Of a DNA stretch of 22,463 nucleotides, positions 6,817 through 14,125 are shown piece after piece. A program made the translations under genes and the position numbers. Location of the stretch: the NCBI GenBank assembly GCA_001775255.1, contig MFCJ01000127.1, forward strand, positions 16,412 through 38,874. Direction: 5' to 3'. The notes under the pieces were generated by a model. It was given only the letters and a program-made list of their open reading frames with translations, made no database searches and was not told the DNA's origin. Origin of the DNA: Candidatus Dadabacteria bacterium RIFCSPHIGHO2_12_FULL_53_21. Lineage in GTDB: Bacteria > Desulfobacterota_D > UBA1144 > Nemesobacterales > UBA2774. Every line of letters begins with the position of its first letter. Position 1 is the stretch's first letter.

Positions 6817-7599
6817 CTATTTTGATCGGTTCATTGAGAGGACATCGATCATTTCCGAGTGGATGCCGTTATTGGAGGCCAGTATCTCCTTGACGTAGAT
6901 ACTGTATTCGTCCCCGGTGAAGTTCGTTACCCTGCCCCCCGCCTCTTCGACGATCAATGCACCCGCCGCCGTATCCCAGGGGTTCAGGCCCAGCTCCCAG
7001 AACCCGTCGAACCGGCCGCACGCTACATAACACAGGTCGAGCGCTGCCGAACCGTCCCTCCTTACCGCCCTGGCCCTCCAGATAAAATCGCTGAAGTGCC
7101 TGAGATTCTCCTCGACCATTCGGGCGTCATCGTGAACAAAGCCCGTGACGAGGTGACTCTCGTCGAGCCGGGCCGAACCGGACACGCCTATAGCTTCTCC
7201 GTTCATAAATGCCCCTTTCCCCAATTCCGCCGAGAACATCTCGTCCTTTACAGGGTCATAAACGAGACCCGCTTTCACTGTGCCGTCAACCTCGAGAGCT
7301 ATGGAAATAGAAAAGAAGGGATAACCGTGTGCGTAATTCGTCGTGCCGTCGAGCGGGTCTATTATCCAGACGTATTCCGAGCTCGTCGAACGCCTGCCCG
7401 ACTCTTCGGCGAATACGTCATGTGACGGGAAGCTCCTCTTTATAGAGTCGATGATGATATCCTCGGACAGCTTGTCGACTTCGGTCACGAGGCTGTTCTT
7501 ACCCTTGAATGTAATCTCTTTAACCTTCCCCAGATTCGCCCTCAATACCTCTCCCGCCTCTCTCGCGGCCTTTTCAGCGACATTTATATATATCAACAC
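6817..7599 (-). CDS. suhB: Inositol monophosphatase family protein
   Basis: This 260-residue Mg-dependent, Li-sensitive-type phosphatase is expected to hydrolyse inositol 1-phosphate or related sugar phosphates in the cytoplasm. All metal-binding motifs are present: AEESG (Glu65-Glu66), WIIDPLDGTTNYAHG (Asp81, Asp84) and NPWDTAAGALIVEEAGG (Asp209). The start is GTG at 7599, supported by AGGAG five bases upstream; the next codon, TTG, is an alternative. It lies 117 bp downstream of the PspC gene on the same strand. Family members also act as histidinol-phosphatase, NADP phosphatase or fructose-1,6-bisphosphatase, so the substrate is not certain, and suhB is the family symbol. Confidence 0.85.
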   Translation of the reverse strand: MLIYINVAEKAAREAGEVLRANLGKVKEITFKGKNSLVTEVDKLSEDIIIDSIKRSFPSHDVFAEESGRRSTSSEYVWIIDPLDGTTNYAHGYPFFSISIALEVDGTVKAGLVYDPVKDEMFSAELGKGAFMNGEAIGVSGSARLDESHLVTGFVHDDARMVEENLRHFSDFIWRARAVRRDGSAALDLCYVACGRFDGFWELGLNPWDTAAGALIVEEAGGRVTNFTGDEYSIYVKEILASNNGIHSEMIDVLSMNRSK

Positions 7600-7716
7600 A
7601 AACTCCTGACGACGGACGTCCGGTAAGAACCGTACCCGGAAACCGGCATGTAGTCATACGTTCCCCACTCCGGCATAGAAATTGTTGAAGTATGAATGAC
7701 AAGCCCGACAGTGAGA

Positions 7717-7920
7717 TTATTCAGCCGGGGCTTCGGGGATTATTACCCAGCCCAGTATATAAACGAGCGCGGCGGTGCCGACCGTAAAAAGCGCCACGAG
7801 CGCGAATACGAGCCTGACAAGTGTGGGATCGATAGAAAACATTTCGCCCAGCCCACCGCAGATACCGGCTATCATCCTGTCCGTCCTCGACCTGTGTAAT
7901 TTTTTTACATCTTCAGCCAT
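7717..7920 (-). CDS. pspC: PspC-domain small membrane protein
   Basis: This 67-residue protein consists of one PspC domain. RSRTDRMIAGICGGLGEMFSIDPTLVRLVFAL is the hallmark amphipathic segment, written here in two parts: RSRTDRMIAGICGGL and GEMFSIDPTLVRL. It is followed by a hydrophobic helix (FALVALFTVGTAALVYILGW) and a short IIPE tail. PspC proteins sit in the inner membrane and in enterobacteria take part in the phage-shock envelope stress response. Here there are no PspA, PspB or PspF genes alongside, so the name reflects domain only. A GGGGGTG box seven bases before the ATG is the ribosome binding site. It may be co-transcribed with the phosphatase gene downstream. Confidence 0.85.
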   Translation of the reverse strand: MAEDVKKLHRSRTDRMIAGICGGLGEMFSIDPTLVRLVFALVALFTVGTAALVYILGWVIIPEAPAE

Positions 7921-8084
7921 GCTTCACCCCCAGTTTCAATTATATAGCAGTATACCTAATTTAACTCCTTGATTATCGATTTGACTCAAGCTTGGCAATG
8001 TCAGTAAATTGTTCGGATCCAATCCTGTTATTTATGAATCGCATGCTAATCCATGAACAAACCCATATTCCAATTTTGGACTAA

Positions 8085-8112
8085 TTGTTTCTCATAGCAT
8101 CTGAGCTATAAT
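8085..8112 (+). promoter_or_regulatory. Sigma-70-type promoter of the thioesterase-dehalogenase unit
   Basis: TTGTTT (8085-8090), a 16-bp spacer and a consensus TATAAT (8107-8112) precede the thioesterase gene. The predicted start is near 8119, giving an 80-nt leader that begins with a stem-loop. Confidence 0.55.
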
Positions 8113-8119
8113 AAAAAAA

Positions 8120-8164
8120 CCGGGCTGAGGCTTCGAAGGATCGGGTTTCAAAATATTAGCCCGG
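8120..8164 (+). promoter_or_regulatory. Stem-loop at the 5' end of the thioesterase mRNA
   Basis: CCGGGCT (8120-8126) is perfectly complementary to AGCCCGG (8158-8164). The 31-nt loop contains the self-complementary CTTCGAAG. Because the stem begins at the predicted transcript start, it may protect the mRNA 5' end or respond to a factor. There is no oligo-T run, so it is not a terminator. The ribosome binding site AGGAGA lies at 8185-8190. Confidence 0.4.
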
Positions 8165-8198
8165 AATAATCTTGAGAAATCGACAGGAGACTTTTTAA

Positions 8199-8621
8199 AT
8201 GAGCGATTCGTTAAAGCCCGGCATGAAATTCGAGTTTGATTTCAAGATACCGGAGTCGAAAACCGTCCCCTACATATATCCCGAGTCAGAAGAATTTCAG
8301 CTGATGCCCAAGGTCTTCTCCACCGGTTTCATGATAGGCTTGATCGAATGGGCGTGCGTGAGGTTCGTGAACGGCCATATCGACTGGCCCAGGGAGCAGT
8401 CGGTCGGCATAGACGTAAGGCTCAACCACACAGCCGCGACCCCGCCCGGTCTCACGGTGAACGTGAAGGGGGAGCTTACAGAAGTCGAAGGCCGGAAGCT
8501 CACGTTTTCCATTGTCGCCCACGACGGCATCGACCTGATCTCGGAAGGGACCCACCAGAGGTTCATAGTGGATGCCGAAAGGTTTATAGCCAGAGTCGAA
8601 AAAAAGGCAAGCCCCGCATAA
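8199..8621 (+). CDS. Fluoroacetyl-CoA thioesterase-like hotdog protein (FlK family)
   Basis: This 140-residue hotdog-fold protein is clearly like FlK, the Streptomyces cattleya thioesterase that hydrolyses fluoroacetyl-CoA. Shared text includes KTV..xYPES, VF(S/A)TGFM(I/V)GL(I/M)EWACVR, HTAATPPGLTV, VEGR and AHDG-D-I-(x2)-GTH-R. The FlK catalytic residues Thr42, Glu50 and His76 correspond to Thr42, Glu50 and His77 here. Gly70 and Arg121 match the FlK CoA-site Gly69 and Arg120. FlK Phe36, part of the gate that favours the fluorinated substrate, is Met36 here, while Phe33 is kept. It is the first gene of a two-gene unit with a haloacid-dehalogenase-like gene 7 bp downstream. The family match is strong. 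Fluorinated substrate use is inference, and another short acyl-CoA is possible. Confidence 0.75.
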   Translation: MSDSLKPGMKFEFDFKIPESKTVPYIYPESEEFQLMPKVFSTGFMIGLIEWACVRFVNGHIDWPREQSVGIDVRLNHTAATPPGLTVNVKGELTEVEGRKLTFSIVAHDGIDLISEGTHQRFIVDAERFIARVEKKASPA

Positions 8622-8628
8622 GCCACAT

Positions 8629-9372
8629 ATGAATAAAGCCGGCAAAACAAGTCCCGTCCGGGACATATCAGCGGTCAGGGCGCTAACATTCGATGTCTTC
8701 GGCACGGTCGTCGACTGGAGGTCCTCGATCATCCGGGAATGCAGCGTGCTCGGGAAATCGAAGGGCGTCGAAGCCGACTGGGAGAAGTTCGCCGACTCGT
8801 GGCGCGGAGGATACGCCCCGGCTATGAACATGGTGCGCACCGGGGAGCTTCCCTGGATGAGCATAGATTCCCTTCACAGGACGGTGCTCGAAAGGCTGCT
8901 CGACGAATACGGCATCGAAGGGCTCTCGGAGAGCGAGAAAGACTACCTCAACAGGGCATGGCACAGGCTCAAGCCCTGGCCCGATTCGGTGGAGGGTATC
9001 GAACGAATCCGGAAACGGTTCATTGCGGCCACGCTTTCAAACGGCAATATCTCGCTCTTGGTCGATATGGCGAAGCATTCGGGAATAACATGGGACTGCG
9101 TTCTCTCCTCGGAGCTGTCGGGGCATTACAAGCCCGACAGGGAGGTCTATCTGACTGCCGCGGGGCTGCTCGGACTAGAGCCGGGGAGCGTCATGATGGT
9201 AGCGGCGCACACGGACGATCTCCTGGCTGCGCAGGCTCTCGGCTTCAAGACGGCCTTCGTATCAAGACCGCTCGAATTCGGCCCTTCGGGCAGGGCGGAA
9301 GAACCGGAAGGAATGCCGTTTGACATTACCGCACGTGACTTCCTCGACCTCGCGGACAAGCTCGGCGCCTGA
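8629..9372 (+). CDS. Haloacid dehalogenase type II-like HAD hydrolase
   Basis: This 247-residue HAD-superfamily protein is arranged like L-2-haloacid dehalogenases. The nucleophile motif is LTFDVFGTVVDWR (Asp22, Arg31), then TLSNGN (Ser136, Asn137) and HYKPDREVY (Lys167). The last motif reads MMVAAHTDDLLAA. In well-studied L-2-haloacid dehalogenases the matching region is SSNxxD. Here Ser and Asn are replaced by Ala191 and His193, while an Asp (196) remains. The AAH form is common among proteins annotated as type II dehalogenases, so dehalogenation is possible but unproved. The gene follows the FlK-like gene by 7 bp without its own strong ribosome binding site, suggesting translational coupling. 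It converges on the ABC gene with 12 bp between stops. Confidence 0.75.
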   Translation: MNKAGKTSPVRDISAVRALTFDVFGTVVDWRSSIIRECSVLGKSKGVEADWEKFADSWRGGYAPAMNMVRTGELPWMSIDSLHRTVLERLLDEYGIEGLSESEKDYLNRAWHRLKPWPDSVEGIERIRKRFIAATLSNGNISLLVDMAKHSGITWDCVLSSELSGHYKPDREVYLTAAGLLGLEPGSVMMVAAHTDDLLAAQALGFKTAFVSRPLEFGPSGRAEEPEGMPFDITARDFLDLADKLGA

Positions 9373-9384
9373 GAGCGGATTTAT

Positions 9385-11100
9385 CTACTCGAAGGTCTGA
9401 ATTTTATATAGGCCCGCGTATATCCCGTTTTTAGATATCAGCTCGCTATGGCTTCCGTACTCGACGAGCCTCCCGTTATCGAACACGGCGATGGAGTCGA
9501 AACCGCTTATCGACGGCACCCTGCTCGATATGGCGAGCAGCGTCCTTCCCTTCATCTCTTTCCTCAGATTCTTGAGCACCATGCTCTCGGTCTTGAGGTC
9601 GAGCGACGAGAATACGTCGTCCAGTATCAGGACGCGCGGCTTAAGCAGTACCGCCCTCGCGAGCGCGATCCTCTGCCTCTGTCCTCCCGAAAGACTGAGG
9701 CCCCTCTCGCCGACACGCGCGTCGAACCCCCCGGGGAAGTCCATTATCTCATCGTATAATTCCGCGACCCTGGCCGCGTTCTCTATATCCGATTCGGTCA
9801 AATCGGGATTCATGAACGAGATGTTGTCTCTCACGGTGCCGCTGAAAACTGTCGTCTCCTGGGGGACGTAGACTATGCCCTCCCTGAGGGAGTCCCTTTT
9901 TATCTTTCTGACATCGATGCCGTCGACGAACATGGTATTCTCGGGCGGCTCTTCCACCCTTGTGAGGAGCTGGAAGACCGTGCTTTTACCGGAGCCCGTG
10001 GCGCCCGTGAACCCGACGGCCCTGCCAGCCGGTATTTTAAGCGATACGTTGTTGAGCGCCCTCTTGCCGTTATAAGAAAAGCTCAGGTCTTTCAACTCGA
10101 TCGTGCCCTCGATATTCAGGTCGACCGCGCCCGGCTCGACCGGGGATTGCGGCCTGACGAGCAGTATGTCGTTGATCCTGTTGAGGGAAGCGTTCCCCCT
10201 CTTGATAATATCGACGGCCCATCCCATGGCCATCATGGGCCATGTGAGCATCGTCAGGTAGAGCAGCACAGCGGCGAAATCCCCGAGGGTGATATTCAGT
10301 GTAATGGTGTATATGCCCCCGAGCCATAAAAAAATCACGGTCGCGAGTGCGGCGAGGTAGGTAATTACCGGCTGATACACGCCCCAGATCTTTATCAGGC
10401 GGAGGTTCTTATCCAGATAAGCCGCGCTCGAAGACTCGAAGTCTTTTGCCTCCTCGCCCTCCCTCACGTAAGCCTTCACGACCTTTATCCCGGATATCGA
10501 GGCCCTTGCGCTCTCCGTAAGCCCGGAGAAGGAGTCCTGCACCTTCTGGAACCTCTGCTCTATCATCCTGCCGAACCTTAGAATCAGAAAGCCCAGTATG
10601 GGGAAAGGAATAAACGCATACAGGGTGAGCTGAGGGGATATGTACAGCATCGCGCCGAAGATAAAAACGAGGAGAAAGATTCCGTCGTAAGCTATGAGAA
10701 CCCCGAGCCCGCAGGCGAACTTCAGCGTCTCGATGTCGTTTACCGTATGCGCCATCAGGTCCCCCACCTTCCTCTGCGAGAAGAAATCGAAGTGCAGGCT
10801 CTGGAGGTGTGAGAAGAACTCGTTCCTGAGCGACTGCTCTATCCTGCGCGCTGCGCCCATTATGAAATATCTCCAGAAGAACCTGAAAACGGACATGGCG
10901 ACGGCTATGAAGAGCAAGATCAGGCCGTATTTCGATATATCGCCCATTCCCGCGCCTTCGACGGTCAGGGCATCGACAACTTTTTCGATGATCAAGGGTA
11001 TGGAAAGCTGGCATAGGTCCACGAGGGACAGCGCCAGGAGGCCCGCGAGAAAGGAATATTTATATTTCCGGAGCAGAGAAAAAAGGGTCTTCTTTTTCAT
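9385..11100 (-). CDS. ABC exporter half-transporter with degenerate ATPase site (MdlA/MsbA-like)
   Basis: This 571-residue inner-membrane exporter has six predicted transmembrane helices in about residues 15-300 and an ATPase domain in about 330-570. Walker A is GATGSGKST (366-374), the Q-loop glutamine is in YVPQETTVFSG (Gln414), the signature is LSGGQRQR (470-477) and Walker B is LILDD (491-495). Two catalytic residues are changed: the Walker B glutamate is Asp495, and the H-loop histidine is Ser526 (LAISSRVPSI). Such changes are typical of the weak half of a heterodimeric exporter such as the TM287 or TAP1 type. No partner half-transporter gene is adjacent. The start lacks a clear ribosome binding site. 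The substrate is unknown (lipid, drug or peptide). Confidence 0.85.
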   Translation of the reverse strand: MKKKTLFSLLRKYKYSFLAGLLALSLVDLCQLSIPLIIEKVVDALTVEGAGMGDISKYGLILLFIAVAMSVFRFFWRYFIMGAARRIEQSLRNEFFSHLQSLHFDFFSQRKVGDLMAHTVNDIETLKFACGLGVLIAYDGIFLLVFIFGAMLYISPQLTLYAFIPFPILGFLILRFGRMIEQRFQKVQDSFSGLTESARASISGIKVVKAYVREGEEAKDFESSSAAYLDKNLRLIKIWGVYQPVITYLAALATVIFLWLGGIYTITLNITLGDFAAVLLYLTMLTWPMMAMGWAVDIIKRGNASLNRINDILLVRPQSPVEPGAVDLNIEGTIELKDLSFSYNGKRALNNVSLKIPAGRAVGFTGATGSGKSTVFQLLTRVEEPPENTMFVDGIDVRKIKRDSLREGIVYVPQETTVFSGTVRDNISFMNPDLTESDIENAARVAELYDEIMDFPGGFDARVGERGLSLSGGQRQRIALARAVLLKPRVLILDDVFSSLDLKTESMVLKNLRKEMKGRTLLAISSRVPSISGFDSIAVFDNGRLVEYGSHSELISKNGIYAGLYKIQTFE

Positions 11101-11360
11101 TCATCGAGATCATGCACGGAACACGGAATATAGTTAAATGCAAGCCCCCTGAAGAACTTAGTATACCTGACGGGGAACACCGGACTCTCAAGAGATTCCA
11201 GAGAAGGTCCGCCGCCCAGTGTGCGGTCGAAATCGTCTGTTTCCGAACGACCACGCCACGCGTCTAATGGAACGCAGAGGCCAGACCTTCACATAAGCGC
11301 AGTCGCCCGCGCGCATGGATAGACGTTGCAGAATTCCGCTGATTCAGGAAAGCCGGCGTG

Positions 11361-11942
11361 TTACTGCGCCGACTTGATACCCGGCCCCGACTGACCCGTC
11401 TTTAAAGTCTTTCCGTCCGGAGAATACTGGGCCCAGAACCAGTTTATATCCTTCGGATCGTTCCCGCCCAGGTTTATCATCGCGGATATCGATTGAAGCT
11501 GGTCCTGGTCGTCATATTTTTCTTTCACAATAATCGAGCCCGGAGGAAGGGACTTGGATTTTTTCTCAATTGTCTCGTAGGCGAGACCGTTTGCATAAGT
11601 TTTCATATACATCTTCTTTTTATCGGCATCCTTGTTAAAAGTGCCGGGACCTGGCATCTCTTTCCACTGTTGATATTGTTCGGTCTGAATCAGGTTCCAT
11701 AGCTCGGTCGCTATCTCGGCCGGGGCCTTCTTGTTAAGCTCCTCGACCTGAGACGAATGTAATTCCTCGCTCTTTTCGACCACACCTTCTACGGCCTCCC
11801 CGGCCTTCTCCCCCGTACTCTCCGCCTGCTCAGTTGTCGCAGTTTCGTTTCCGGTATCGGATTTATCTTCGGATTTTTCGCACCCGGCATAGATTAAACC
11901 AAAAGCGAAAAGCAGTACTAAAAGCAAATTCGAAACCCTCAT
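11361..11942 (-). CDS. Lipoprotein with a cytochrome P460-like domain lacking the haem motif
   Basis: This 193-residue protein has a signal peptide ending LIYAGC, so Cys21 would be lipidated, although the Tyr at -3 is unusual for a lipobox. Residues about 22-75 are rich in Glu, Lys, Ser and Thr and form a flexible linker. The remaining part resembles cytochrome P460-like domains: MKTYANGLAYETIEKK, LPPGSIIVKEKYDD, a short SAMINLGGNDPKDINWFWAQYSPDG segment (given as pattern, not full text) and a Lys-Thr-Gly-Gln tail. The C-terminus that should carry CxxCH is absent. It should be a periplasm-facing lipoprotein that does not bind c-type haem. A GGAGG sits before the ATG, and a palindromic promoter lies upstream. 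I regard the P460 relation as moderately supported. Confidence 0.6.
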   Translation of the reverse strand: MRVSNLLLVLLFAFGLIYAGCEKSEDKSDTGNETATTEQAESTGEKAGEAVEGVVEKSEELHSSQVEELNKKAPAEIATELWNLIQTEQYQQWKEMPGPGTFNKDADKKKMYMKTYANGLAYETIEKKSKSLPPGSIIVKEKYDDQDQLQSISAMINLGGNDPKDINWFWAQYSPDGKTLKTGQSGPGIKSAQ

Positions 11943-11963
11943 GAAATCCTCCGTTCTTTTTTG

Positions 11964-11981
11964 AGTGATAATTCTATCACT
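11964..11981. promoter_or_regulatory. Palindrome over the lipoprotein promoter
   Basis: AGTGATA-attc-TATCACT is a perfect 7-4-7 inverted repeat. It contains a minus-strand -10 box TAGAAT (11971-11976 on the + strand), with a weak TTGGAT -35 at an 18-bp spacing. The overlap suggests repression by a dimeric regulator. The sequence differs from the two palindromes before the nearby tetR gene. Confidence 0.45.
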
Positions 11982-12010
11982 ATGAGTTTGAAAAATCCAA
12001 AATTAATCCT

Positions 12011-12139
12011 CCGGCAGGGGGGGAGGGAATAAACCCCGATCCCCCGGACCGGGATTAGCCGGACGGGGCCGGAATGAGCCCGAAAACGCACCGGAAGTAC
12101 ACCGGATTTGCCGTTTTGCTGCCGGTAAACCGATACCGG
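12011..12139. other. CCGG-rich intergenic segment
   Basis: Nine CCGG tetramers occur within 129 bp between the divergent lipoprotein and tetR genes, several as ACCGGA or GCCGG, with small hairpins such as ATCCC/GGGAT (12039-12055). The minus-strand reading frame through this segment (11939-12160) has no family resemblance and I do not regard it as coding. No function is clear. Confidence 0.3.
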
Positions 12140-12160
12140 AAACCCCCGAAAAAAAACCAC

Positions 12161-12189
12161 TTGACAAAAATTTTGAGATATACTAATAT
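12161..12189 (+). promoter_or_regulatory. Promoter of tetR
   Basis: A consensus TTGACA (12161-12166), a 17-bp spacer and TAATAT (12184-12189) lie 45 bp upstream of the tetR ATG. Palindromes overlap the -10 box and the expected start site. Confidence 0.6.
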
Positions 12190-12192
12190 CTC
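12175..12192. promoter_or_regulatory. Palindrome over the tetR -10 box
   Basis: GAGATAT-acta-ATATCTC is a perfect 7-4-7 inverted repeat lying across the spacer and -10 of the tetR promoter. It may be an operator for a second regulator, or simply a structured promoter. Confidence 0.4.
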
Positions 12193-12195
12193 ATG

Positions 12196-12209
12196 ACTGA
12201 CTAGTCAGT
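12196..12209. promoter_or_regulatory. TetR-type operator, probably autoregulatory
   Basis: ACTGACTAGTCAGT is a perfect 14-bp palindrome at the expected transcription start, with near-symmetric flanks (TG on the left, TCA on the right). The TGACTGACTAGTCAG form is typical of operators bound by TetR-family repressors that control themselves, and the gene directly downstream encodes such a repressor. Confidence 0.65.
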
Positions 12210-12233
12210 TCAGCATCGGGTGACGGGTTAAAC

Positions 12234-12887
12234 ATGGCTAAGACACGTAAATCGATCAAAGAGCAGGCTCACGCGCACAGGGGCCAGATCCCGAAAGGCG
12301 CCCGCAAGGAAGAAATCATAAGAGCCGCCGCCAAACTCTTTTCACAGAAGAGCTATCATGACGTAACGATGGACGATATCGCCGAGAAAGTGGGCGTCGC
12401 GAAGGGAACGATATACCTCTATTTCGACTCCAAGGAAAACCTATATCTCGAAATAATGGAAGAGACTTACGAAGAAATCGAATCGATACTGGAGAGGGAA
12501 ACGGCCAAGAGCGACCCGGCTCCGCTGAAGCTCAAGAAGGTACTCGGACTCATCTTTAAATTCTACCTTCAGAACCTGGACGTACTCCGTATCCTGAGCA
12601 GGGACGAGACTCACCTCATCAGAGAGCACTACGAGTTTACCGAGCACTGGCGGCTCAGAAGGATCAAGCTCTATGAGAAGATACTCGAGAAGGGAATCAA
12701 CGAAGGGTCTTTCAGGCCCTCCAATACCGAGCTTACAGCCCTCATTATCTTCGGGCTTGTCAGGTCGGTAATGTTTTTTTACAAAAGCGAAAAAAGCGCG
12801 GAGAGTATCGCGGAAGACGTATTTTCTATGATTTCCGAGGGAATCCTGGCCCCCGGTTACGAAAAGGCCGAAGCCGCGAGGATGTAG
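12234..12887 (+). CDS. TetR/AcrR family transcriptional regulator
   Basis: This is a 217-residue repressor. The TetR_N DNA-binding domain covers about residues 24-70: RKEEIIRAAAKLFSQKSY, then VTMDDIAEKVGVAKGTIYLYF with recognition helix GVAKGTIYLYF, and the usual DSKENLYLEIM continuation. The helical C-terminal ligand and dimer domain (about 75-210) is divergent, so the inducer cannot be inferred. An ACTGACTAGTCAGT operator in the leader points to autorepression. The ribosome binding site is weak. The aminotransferase gene follows after 44 bp on the same strand and may be co-transcribed, though it has its own strong AAGGAGGT site. Confidence 0.9.
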   Translation: MAKTRKSIKEQAHAHRGQIPKGARKEEIIRAAAKLFSQKSYHDVTMDDIAEKVGVAKGTIYLYFDSKENLYLEIMEETYEEIESILERETAKSDPAPLKLKKVLGLIFKFYLQNLDVLRILSRDETHLIREHYEFTEHWRLRRIKLYEKILEKGINEGSFRPSNTELTALIIFGLVRSVMFFYKSEKSAESIAEDVFSMISEGILAPGYEKAEAARM

Positions 12888-12931
12888 AAGTAAGCATTCA
12901 CAAATCATTCATCAACAAGGAGGTATTACAA

Positions 12932-14116
12932 ATGGCAGTCTCATATCCGTTCAGCTCTAAGATCAGCCATTTCGTTCCACCGAAGCAATGGGCCAGCATG
13001 AGGGTCGCCCGGGAGCTGGAGAAAACGACCGGGCAGAAGATAATCCATTTTGAGAAAGGGGACTATCAGGGTCCGGATTTCGATACCCCCGAACACATAC
13101 TCGAAGCCACGCAGCGGGCGCTCAGGGAAGGTTATGTCAGGTATGATCCGGGTCCCGGACTCCCGGAGCTCAGGGAAGCCATAGCGGCCGAGACGACGAG
13201 GGAGGGGAGAAAGACAAAACCGGAAGAAGTGATTGTAACCGCCGGAGCCAAGCACGCCCTCACCATGTCTCTGCTCACGTTCCTCGAAGAGGGGGACGAA
13301 GTGATTTTCCCGAACCCCGGTTATCCGCCGGACGAAGTGTGGGCTAAATACGTAAGAGCGAAAATCAATCATACGCCGCTTACCAAACCGGACTGGCAGT
13401 TCGACATGGAAAAGCTCGGAAGCATGATCACTCCGAAAACAAAGCTCCTAATCATAAACACTCCGCAGAGACCGAACGGACACCTTGTAGAAAATCCCGA
13501 AGAGATCGCCGAGCTTTGCTTCAAATTCCCGAATTTGATGGTCATATCGGACGAGATCTTTTCACACATGACATACGACAAACCGCACAAGACGATATCC
13601 GCCGTGCCCGGAATGGCGGAACGGACGATCGTTATCGACACGTTCTCAAAAACATACGCCATGACCGGCTGGAGGATAGGCTGGGCGGTGGCACCGGTGC
13701 CGGTGATCGACAAGCTCTCGATATTCCTCCAGGACTCGATCACGAATGTCGCTGCATTCATACAGAAAGCCGCATATGCCGCAATGACGGGCCCCCAGGA
13801 CTGGACGATAGAGAAGACCAAGCTGCTCAAGAAGAAGAGGGACAGGATGGTCGCCGGACTGAACTCCATACCCGGAATCCAGTGCGACACCCCCGACGGG
13901 GCGTTCTACGCATTTCCCGATATAACGGGAACGGGATTGACCTCGCAGGAATTCACCGACAGGCTCGTTGAGACGGCCGGCGTGGCAGTAGTCGCGGGGA
14001 CCGCGTTCGGGAGCCAGGGTGAAGGTTATGTGAGGGTCACCTACGCATGCGCGGACGAGGATATAGACGAAGGCATAAGAAGGATAAAGAAAGCGGACCT
14101 GAAAAAAACCGCTTAA
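12932..14116 (+). CDS. PLP-dependent class I/II aminotransferase (AspC-like fold)
   Basis: This 394-residue fold-type I aminotransferase transfers an amino group between an amino acid and a 2-oxo acid. Landmarks are YDPGPGLPELREAIA, VTAGAKHAL (phosphate contact), FPNPGYP, ISDEIFSHMTY (Asp207 pairs with the PLP pyridine nitrogen), the Schiff-base lysine in TFSKTYAMTGWRIGW (Lys240) and GYVRVTYA near the C-terminus (substrate-carboxylate Arg). The conserved N-x-P-x-N-P-T-G motif reads NTPQRPNG (176-183), so the second Asn, which normally contacts the PLP oxygen, is Arg180. The ribosome binding site AAGGAGGT is near perfect. Which amino acid it uses is not clear. Confidence 0.85.
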   Translation: MAVSYPFSSKISHFVPPKQWASMRVARELEKTTGQKIIHFEKGDYQGPDFDTPEHILEATQRALREGYVRYDPGPGLPELREAIAAETTREGRKTKPEEVIVTAGAKHALTMSLLTFLEEGDEVIFPNPGYPPDEVWAKYVRAKINHTPLTKPDWQFDMEKLGSMITPKTKLLIINTPQRPNGHLVENPEEIAELCFKFPNLMVISDEIFSHMTYDKPHKTISAVPGMAERTIVIDTFSKTYAMTGWRIGWAVAPVPVIDKLSIFLQDSITNVAAFIQKAAYAAMTGPQDWTIEKTKLLKKKRDRMVAGLNSIPGIQCDTPDGAFYAFPDITGTGLTSQEFTDRLVETAGVAVVAGTAFGSQGEGYVRVTYACADEDIDEGIRRIKKADLKKTA

Positions 14117-14125
14117 CTCGGAATC

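Noticed and set aside
6581..7920. Linking the sigma-54 promoter to the pspC gene as a phage-shock system
   Set aside because: The promoter faces the other strand, a terminator intervenes, and no pspA or pspF gene is present.
11060..11254. 64-codon minus-strand frame upstream of the ABC gene
   Set aside because: No domain and low-complexity mixed composition; it overlaps the ABC start in another frame. The 260-bp gap it lies in holds nothing else I can support.
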